The notes beneath the pieces are model-generated. The model was not told the origin of the DNA and did no database searches. It worked only from the letters and a program-made list of their open reading frames with translations. The translations under genes were made by a program, and so were the position numbers. From Bacteroidetes bacterium UBA7368 (lineage in GTDB: Bacteria; Bacteroidota; Rhodothermia; Rhodothermales; UBA10348), in NCBI GenBank assembly GCA_002469915.1, contig DKOG01000059.1:1-19109 (forward strand): a stretch of 19,109 nucleotides of DNA. Reading direction: 5' to 3'. How positions within the stretch are numbered: the first letter of the stretch is position 1; every line of letters starts with the position of its first letter. This document shows, piece after piece, positions 14,173 to 19,109 of this stretch.

Positions 14173-14709
14173 TTAGTCTTTTTCAAAGTCTAGACTAAAC
14201 TCTTTGGCATCCTCTACGAAATAGAGGGACCAGCTTTTTTCAGAGGGGAAGTGCTGAATCTGTACGATGTTTTTCTGGTCTTCAAAGTGTTCTAAAAGCA
14301 GTGTGTTGGTGAGATGCACCTTTTGAATGGGTAGGTCTGCTTCAAATTCCAGCATGTACCACCACATGGTTTCCTTGCCAAGAATCTCCTTGCCACTTCC
14401 AATAAGTCTTCCCTCCAGGGTTATTTCATCCGCGATGAAGACAAACTGCTCATTGAAGTAAGCTTGGAATAGTGAGTCTTGGGCCGCAGAGATTTCCAAG
14501 ACATCTAGGTCTGTTTCGGAGTAAGCTGCAAGCGTGGTTCCGAGGTCGTCTTTAAAAAATCGCACCCTGGCCACGACGGTCGTTCCTTCAACCGCCACTC
14601 GGGCGTAGCTCACATGAAACTTGTGAGCTCCTTTTGCCGCTGAGAACGAGGTTTCGCCTTCAGAAAGCGGCGCCAGAATGAGCGCAAGAAGTATCCAGAA
14701 AAGAGTCAT
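14173..14709 (-). CDS. DUF6702 family secreted protein
   Basis: 178 residues from ATG 14709. An N-terminal signal peptide is visible (MTLFWILLALILAPLSEG). The mature protein starts with the family feature HKFHVSYARVAVEGTTVVAR and RFFKDDLGTTLAAY, followed by a beta-rich domain with WWYMLEFEADLP and the HLTNTLLLEHFEDQKNIVQI block. The function is unknown. In Bacteroidota this family is often found next to an M1 peptidase gene, as here. The frame is open to 14751 through the adjacent hairpin. The later ATG is chosen because it begins a clean signal peptide. No Shine-Dalgarno sequence is visible, and a 15-bp hairpin ends 12 bases before the ATG. Confidence 0.85.
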   Translation of the reverse strand: MTLFWILLALILAPLSEGETSFSAAKGAHKFHVSYARVAVEGTTVVARVRFFKDDLGTTLAAYSETDLDVLEISAAQDSLFQAYFNEQFVFIADEITLEGRLIGSGKEILGKETMWWYMLEFEADLPIQKVHLTNTLLLEHFEDQKNIVQIQHFPSEKSWSLYFVEDAKEFSLDFEKD

Positions 14710-14721
14710 ATAGTTAATCAG

Positions 14722-14754
14722 GGCATGGGGGGCGGCGAAGCCGCCCCCCATGCC
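14722..14754. repeat. Perfect 15-bp GC-rich hairpin before the DUF6702 gene
   Basis: GGCATGGGGGGCGGC (14722-14736) pairs without mismatch with GCCGCCCCCCATGCC (14740-14754), loop GAA. It lies in the gap between the M1 peptidase stop (14832) and the DUF6702 start (14709). There is no T-run after it in either direction. It directly abuts a second hairpin (14755-14774). It may be a termination, attenuation or mRNA-processing element, or a copy of a dispersed REP-like palindrome. Confidence 0.7.
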
Positions 14755-14774
14755 GGATTTCGTCGAGGAAATCC
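14755..14774. repeat. 7-bp hairpin abutting the 15-bp hairpin
   Basis: GGATTTC (14755-14761) pairs with GAAATCC (14768-14774), loop GTCGAG. There is no spacer between this hairpin and the longer one at 14722-14754. A tandem pair of stem-loops is seldom seen by chance and suggests a structured RNA or an element that carries both. Confidence 0.5.
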
Positions 14775-14831
14775 GCAGAAATCAGGTCTCGCTTGTGACG
14801 GGTATTCCTGCAGAAATGCTAAAGTGGAGCA

Positions 14832-16964
14832 TCAGAAACCGCCTCCAGACTCTTCCTGTTCCTGTTGGACTTCGGGAGCCGTCCAGACGTTGTCCGTCAA
14901 ATCTACATCGGCGAATGCTGCCAATGGATCTAATTCAACTTTGAAAACCTTTTTAGACGAGAAAAATCCTTTGGTAAAGGTCAGTTCATTGTTTCTCCAG
15001 ACATCGGCTGGGATAGCCATGAAGTCGTCAGAACCGTCTTCAAAAGTAACTTTGAGATGAATCGGCATGATTTGTTGGCCTTCATTATCCACTTTGATGC
15101 GATAATAGAAGGCTCCATGATCCTGATTCCCAATCAATGAATCAGCATCCTGCTCCGAAACCGAGCCTAGCGCCTGATCATTCTGGTACGTTGTGTAGAA
15201 CCAACTTCTCCAGAACCAATTGAGGTTTTCGCCAGCGGCTTCTTCCATTGAGCGGAAAAAATCGGCGGGCTGTGGATGTTTGAATGCCCATCGTCTTGAG
15301 TATTCTCGGAAAGCATCATCAAACACGTCAGGACCAAGAATGTGTTCGCGTAACATGACCAGACCGGTGGCTGGTTTTGCGTATCCATTGTTGCCAAAGT
15401 TATTCTGGATGATGTCCGATTCGGTCATGATGGGGACCTGATTGGGATCACGCATATAGGCTACAATGGCCGAGGCTGGGCCGCGACGCGAAGGATACGT
15501 ACCGTCGTCTGTCTGCGTCCAGACATCTGTCCTGCCTTGAAATTTCTTGGCATAGGACTGTTCTGCATAATATTGCAGGAACGTATTTAGCCCCTCGTCC
15601 ATCCAGGTCCATTTTCGTTCATCCGATGCGATGATCATTGGAACCCAGTTGTGACCCACTTCATGGATGGTAACACCGATGAGCGAGCGCTCGAGCCCTT
15701 CGCTATAGCTGCCATCTGGTCTTGGACGAGCACCACAGAACGCAATCATGGGATATTCCATTCCAAAAACAGGTCCGTGGATATTGGATGCTTTTGGGTA
15801 TGGATAGCGTAACGACATTTCGCCATAAGACTCAAGCGTGACTACGGTAGCCCGCGTAGAGACTTTATCCCACAGTGGAATGGCATCTTTTGGGTACAGG
15901 GAGTGGACTTTTACGATATCTCCACCGTCTTCGTAATCATAGCCAGCCGCATCCCAGACATAGGTCTTGGAGGAAACCCAAGCAAAATCGCGCACATCTT
16001 CGGCGTAGAAATGCCAGGTCAGCTCGCCACTTTGGGTTGGTCGGCTATCTGCGGACAAAACCTCGTCAGGAGCGACAATAAAAGTCGGCTCTTCACTCGT
16101 GTAGGCTTTGTCGAGACGCTTCATCTGCTCGCGCGTGAGCACATCTGCAGGATTCTGCAACTCACCAGTGGCTTCTACAATATGGGTGTACGGTACGGTC
16201 AGGTACACATCGTAATTACCGAAATTCAGATAGAACTCACCCTGACCCAAAAATTGTTCAGTCTGCCAACCGTTCACGTCATCATAGACCGACATGCGGG
16301 GAAACCACTGAGCCATTTCATACAACCAACCATCGGATACCTTTTCTTTAGCTCCGCGCCCATTCTCAGGGATGCGATAGGACCAGTCTATGTCGAAAGC
16401 AACCGCTTCCCCGGGTGCGAGACGGTCGGGTAAATTGATACGCATGATGGTATCGCGAATCCTGTAGACGGCATCTACGAGTGATCCGTTGGCAGCGACT
16501 AGTTGGACACGACTGATGTCAAACCCGCCGTCAAATTGTTCGACACCTACGAATTGTCTGAACTGAGGACTGATGCGTTCCGGAAGCGCACCGGCCGTCT
16601 GATAGTTTCTGCTATGCTCTAGAGAGCGCACGTTTTGATCTAATTGTACCCATAAGAAGCCAAGTTCGTCAGGGGAATTATTGTGATACGTAATGCGCTC
16701 AGATCCGATAATAGACTGCTATTGCGTATCTAGAGATGCCCTGATTACATAATCAGCGCGTTGTTGCCAGTATTGATAGCCTGGTGCGCCGGAAGCATTT
16801 CGATATTCGTTTGGATCAGGCCAATCTTCGATGGGCCTAAACATAGAATGATTCTTGGCTTTTATGTCGCCATCGATGTTGCGCCAATTCTGCGCATAAG
16901 AGACTGAAACACTTCCGGTTGCGAAAAAAAGCACCAGAAGGAGTCTGGAGATTATTGAGTTCAT
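14832..16964 (-). pseudogene. M1 family metallopeptidase interrupted by an in-frame TAG at codon 82
   Basis: 711 codons from ATG 16964 to TGA 14832. The N-terminus has a signal peptide ending YAQ (residues 1-25) and the usual MFRPIEDWPDPNEYRNASGAPGYQYWQQRADY segment in two parts. Codon 82 is TAG (16719-16721), directly after RASLDTQ. The same frame then continues with QSIIGSERITYHNNSPDELG and WVQLDQN, the conserved M1 N-terminal domain, and stays open to the normal end. The gluzincin site is intact: GMEYPM, HEVGH (His434, Glu435, His438) and the third zinc ligand Glu457 in WTWMDEGLNTF. Such peptidases cleave N-terminal residues from peptides in the periplasm or outside. As written, only an 81-residue stub or an internally started protein (GTG 16631, 599 residues) would be made. 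This may be a nonsense mutation, a sequence error or readthrough. Confidence 0.9.
16719..16721 (-). other. In-frame amber codon splitting the M1 peptidase reading frame
   Basis: Reading on the minus strand the context is CAA TAG CAG. One base change to AAG, CAG or GAG would restore a sense codon at a position where the family has a polar residue. TAG also ends the lipoprotein gene at 12821, so TAG is not obviously reassigned to an amino acid in this genome. Confidence 0.85.
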
Positions 16965-17023
16965 GGTTAGCGAGACCTATTAGTTAACATTCACGGTCAT
17001 CGCCTCTCAGTAAGGGGGTCGGT

Positions 17024-17653
17024 TCAGGACCAAATCATAGGTAAGATCATGGTGAGGGCAAGCACCGCAATCCATACCGACAGCAGGGTTGCCCAATTAC
17101 GTTGGGTATTATCTGTTTTCCTTTTTAAGCGCTTTAAAACCACGTTTATCAGGAAAACGATACCTGCTGACACGGATAATGTAATGACAAGTATTACAAG
17201 CTGACCCAGTTCTAAACCAACATTGAATGAAAATAAGGGAGTGACCAAGTTTTGCTCGGTCCCAAGGATGGCCCTCAGGTAGCTTGAGAAACCCAGTCCA
17301 TGTATGAGGCCAAAAGCTAGAGCCAACACATATTTCATCCTCCAATCGCGCTTCTCGGCCCCTAGAGGATCCTTTGAAAACCGTTCTACAATGTTGATCA
17401 ATGCCGTGATGAGAATAGTAATTGGGATGAGCGTTTCAATCAGGTCCGCATCCACATTCATCCATCCCAATGTCGCCAGAGCGAGTGTTACGGAATGGCC
17501 GATGGTAAAGGCTGTGACGAGAACCAGCATATGCTTCCATTCCCGCAACGAGTACACGGCGGCTAGGGCAATCACGAAAAGGATGTGATCGGTTCCGCTC
17601 AGATCCGAGATGTGTTCAAAACCAAGACGGAAATACAGTCCAAATTCACTCAT
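17024..17653 (-). CDS. HupE/UreJ-like integral membrane protein
   Basis: 209 residues with about six hydrophobic segments. Conserved His and Asp positions of the HupE/UreJ_2 family are present in the membrane: FEHISDLSGTDHILF (His14, Asp22, His23), AFTIGHSVTLALA (His53), FGLIHGLGFSSYL, and FNVGLELGQL. Family members linked to hydrogenase or urease genes are thought to move nickel or cobalt. Here no metalloenzyme gene is nearby, so the substrate is unknown. The gene starts 5 bases after the stop of the secreted NTF2-fold gene and ends 59 bases before the M1 peptidase start, so all are probably one transcription unit. Confidence 0.85.
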   Translation of the reverse strand: MSEFGLYFRLGFEHISDLSGTDHILFVIALAAVYSLREWKHMLVLVTAFTIGHSVTLALATLGWMNVDADLIETLIPITILITALINIVERFSKDPLGAEKRDWRMKYVLALAFGLIHGLGFSSYLRAILGTEQNLVTPLFSFNVGLELGQLVILVITLSVSAGIVFLINVVLKRLKRKTDNTQRNWATLLSVWIAVLALTMILPMIWS

Positions 17654-17658
17654 GGCTA

Positions 17659-18162
17659 TCAGTCTTCAAGTGCTGGACGTTCAGGGCAGCCTTCGTTCTC
17701 TACGGTGTATATCAGAGAGACGATTTTCCAACCTTCCGCGCTTCGGATCAGTGAAAAAGTGTCCACTCCGCAATGAGAGAACCGCTTATTGATGTGAAAG
17801 TCGTATTGGGTCCAAACGGTTGCGATCCCTTCTCGGATCCTTACCTCGGTTTCAAACATACGTTCAATAAAGCCCTGATCAGGATCGCTAACCCCTTCGG
17901 CAAATTGTTCTGCCGTGCTCATGTTAGCTCTTGGAATTTCGTTGAGCATTGAAGAGGAAAACAGGATGGCCGATGGGGCCATCACACTTCGTATTAGATC
18001 GCCGTTGTGTGTGTTGATGCCTTCAAATACTTTGGATACGACTTCCAAAATCGATGATTCTTGTACATCGTTGGTGTTTTGGGCTTGAATAGGGAGCACA
18101 AAAAAGAAAGCGAGCGCAATCAATAGATTGCGCTCGCTGAAAAGGGTAAAAGATGTCTTCAT
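17659..18162 (-). CDS. Secreted protein with a SnoaL/NTF2-like domain
   Basis: 167 residues. The signal peptide is MKTSFTLFSERNLLIALAFF followed by a site at PIQAQ. The mature part begins with the helical ESSILEVVSKVFEGINTHNG and continues DLIRSVMAPSAILFSSS. It ends with WTQYDFHINKRFSHCGVDTFSLIRS and GWKIVSLIYT, a common NTF2-like pattern. The ligand or reaction is unknown. The start is 3 bases after the stop of the T9SS cargo gene. The codons of the signal peptide contain a perfect 13-bp hairpin followed by a T-rich tract, that is, a terminator-shaped structure. The next in-frame ATG is too far inside the fold to be the start. Confidence 0.82.
   Translation of the reverse strand: MKTSFTLFSERNLLIALAFFFVLPIQAQNTNDVQESSILEVVSKVFEGINTHNGDLIRSVMAPSAILFSSSMLNEIPRANMSTAEQFAEGVSDPDQGFIERMFETEVRIREGIATVWTQYDFHINKRFSHCGVDTFSLIRSAEGWKIVSLIYTVENEGCPERPALED
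18100..18138 (-). terminator. Terminator-like hairpin and T-tract inside the start of the NTF2-fold gene
   Basis: On the minus strand AGCGAGCGCAATC (18138-18126) pairs perfectly with GATTGCGCTCGCT (18121-18109) around the loop TATT. It is followed by TTCTTTTTTGTG. This is the form of a rho-independent terminator and starts 28 bases after the T9SS cargo gene stop (18166). The hairpin encodes residues of the next gene's signal peptide (SERNLLIALAFFF). Confidence 0.65.
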
Positions 18163-18165
18163 AGG

Positions 18166-19109
18166 TCATCGTAGCAGAACTACTTGTTTGGTTTCGACGG
18201 AGTCACCAATATCGATGAGCAAAATATAACTCCCGGAAGCTAGCTTGTTACCTGCATCGTCCATTCCATTCCATTCGAATTGGTGCGCTCCGGCCTCTTG
18301 GTAGCCGGCATAGAATGTTCTATGCATCCGTCCAAGCACGTCTATCACGCGAACTCGGACTTCTGAAGGCGTCCGGAGGGTATAGTTCAGTGTTGTTGAT
18401 TCGGTAAAGGGATTGGGGTACGAGGCTTCGAGTGCGAAACTCTCCGGTCTTTGAGCCGCTTCGGTATCAATGGTTATCGCCCCATAGCCAGCTATTTTGT
18501 ATAGTCGCCGACCAACTCCAAATGCGAGCGTGTCATTCACCACATAAAACCGATTCATGCGGCCATCCATTTGTCCTTCTTTGGTTATTGGATTGAAGTG
18601 CTGAAGTTGTTGCCACGTTTCTCCTCCATCCTGAGTCAATGACCTTATGCTTCGACCAGAGGCCCACCCGACGTTTTCAGAAATGAATCCGATTCCCTGA
18701 AGTCCAGCCGAAGATCTACTTCCATTGATCCATAATTCCCTCCACGTGATTCCGCCATCTTCGGTCTTAAGCACCTTGGCCTCTTGGTTGTTAGAGTTGC
18801 CGGCATACTCGACACTGACGTAGCCTACCATCTCGGTAGGAAAGGAAATTTTCCAAGCCCATTCACCGGCTAATCCATCTCGCCTTGTGGATTGGAACAC
18901 CTTATTCCACGTGGCTCCTCCATCGACCGTACGCAGCACGACGGCTTCTCCATCCAGAATACTGCCAGATCCACCTACTGCAAATCCGGTCATTTCATTC
19001 TGGAAATACACGTCGACGAGAGCACCCGCACTATGGCTTACATCCTGTCCCTCCCACAAAATTCCTCCATTATGCGTTGAGATAATCGTAGGAGCACCGT
19101 GGAAGGCAC
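18166..19109 (-). CDS. T9SS-secreted protein with Ycf48/BNR-like repeats and C-terminal sorting domain (5' end outside window)
   Basis: 313 residues are visible. The frame is open to the right edge, so the start is outside. Three or more Asp-box-like repeats occur: LRTVDGGATWNKVF, LKTEDGGITWRELW and LTQDGGETWQQL, plus THNGGILWEG at the edge. They are spaced as in Ycf48-type beta propellers. The last 90 residues are a type A sorting domain: LEASYPNPFTESTTLNYTL, then VRVRVIDVLGRM, EAGAHQFEWNGMD, LASGSYILLIDI and the end KQVVLLR. These domains direct export through SprA and are cleaved or anchored at the surface. The TTG at 19059 is only an apparent start. The frame runs on unbroken upstream. 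The stop is 3 bases from the next ATG. Confidence 0.88.
   Translation of the reverse strand, partial: AFHGAPTIISTHNGGILWEGQDVSHSAGALVDVYFQNEMTGFAVGGSGSILDGEAVVLRTVDGGATWNKVFQSTRRDGLAGEWAWKISFPTEMVGYVSVEYAGNSNNQEAKVLKTEDGGITWRELWINGSRSSAGLQGIGFISENVGWASGRSIRSLTQDGGETWQQLQHFNPITKEGQMDGRMNRFYVVNDTLAFGVGRRLYKIAGYGAITIDTEAAQRPESFALEASYPNPFTESTTLNYTLRTPSEVRVRVIDVLGRMHRTFYAGYQEAGAHQFEWNGMDDAGNKLASGSYILLIDIGDSVETKQVVLLR

Noticed and set aside
14173..14198. TTAGTCT/AGACTAA inverted repeat at the end of the DUF6702 gene as a two-way terminator for pirin and DUF6702
   Set aside because: The stem is short and AT-rich with a 12-base loop. The pairing is too weak to call.
16713..16724. Resemblance of CAA TAG CAG to the tobacco mosaic virus readthrough context
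   Set aside because: That signal is known from eukaryotic ribosomes and needs specific bases further 3' that are not present. It is not evidence of readthrough in a bacterium.
1..19109. CRISPR arrays, tRNA or rRNA genes, insertion sequences, prophage, toxin-antitoxin or defence genes
   Set aside because: No regular repeats, tRNA-like folds, transposase or integrase motifs or known defence domains were seen on reading through the window.

Overview
The window looks like a chromosomal piece of a bacterium of the Bacteroidota/Balneolota/Rhodothermota group. The evidence is the start of sprA (the outer-membrane channel of the type IX secretion system, T9SS) at the left edge, a protein with a T9SS C-terminal sorting domain at the right edge, an M1 peptidase next to a DUF6702 gene, lipoproteins with a Bacteroidota-style signal, and two boxes matching the Bacteroidota -7 consensus TAnnTTTG. 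The exact phylum is inferred. No tRNA, rRNA, CRISPR array, insertion sequence or prophage was seen. Most of the window is ordinary housekeeping DNA.

Layout. 1-1234 (-) is the N-terminal third or less of sprA, cut by the edge. 1235-1564 is a divergent regulatory region with two notable inverted repeats. 1565-2723 (+) is a coupled pair, an NTF2-fold lipoprotein and a short-chain dehydrogenase. 2838-4037 (+) is a phosphofructokinase with pyrophosphate-type active-site residues. It meets, one base away and tail to tail, a leftward block: dnaX, ybaB, recR and a fused two-domain ABC permease. The first three form the classical replication/recombination operon. Upstream of dnaX lie two overlapping unrecognised genes, a small helical protein and a lipoprotein. 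dinB (Pol IV) diverges from them and has a TTG start. Its tail overlaps a small unknown gene on the minus strand.

11637-13285 (-) holds a lysine 6-dehydrogenase/saccharopine dehydrogenase-family gene and an upstream lipoprotein, followed by a strong 12-bp hairpin. 13454-14149 (+) is a pirin. From 14173 to the right edge a leftward cluster reads, in transcription order: T9SS cargo with Ycf48/BNR-like repeats, secreted NTF2-fold protein, HupE/UreJ-like membrane protein, M1 metallopeptidase and DUF6702 protein.

Most interesting points. (1) The M1 peptidase is interrupted by one in-frame TAG at codon 82, yet both sides stay in frame and fully conserved. This could be a fresh nonsense mutation, a sequence error or readthrough. 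(2) A perfect 13-bp hairpin followed by a T-rich tract, shaped like an intrinsic terminator for the T9SS cargo gene, is embedded in the signal-peptide codons of the next gene. (3) Two directly abutting hairpins, one of 15 perfect pairs, lie between the M1 and DUF6702 genes. (4) An 18-bp hairpin lies upstream of sprA. I found no clear evidence of a wholly new multi-gene system.
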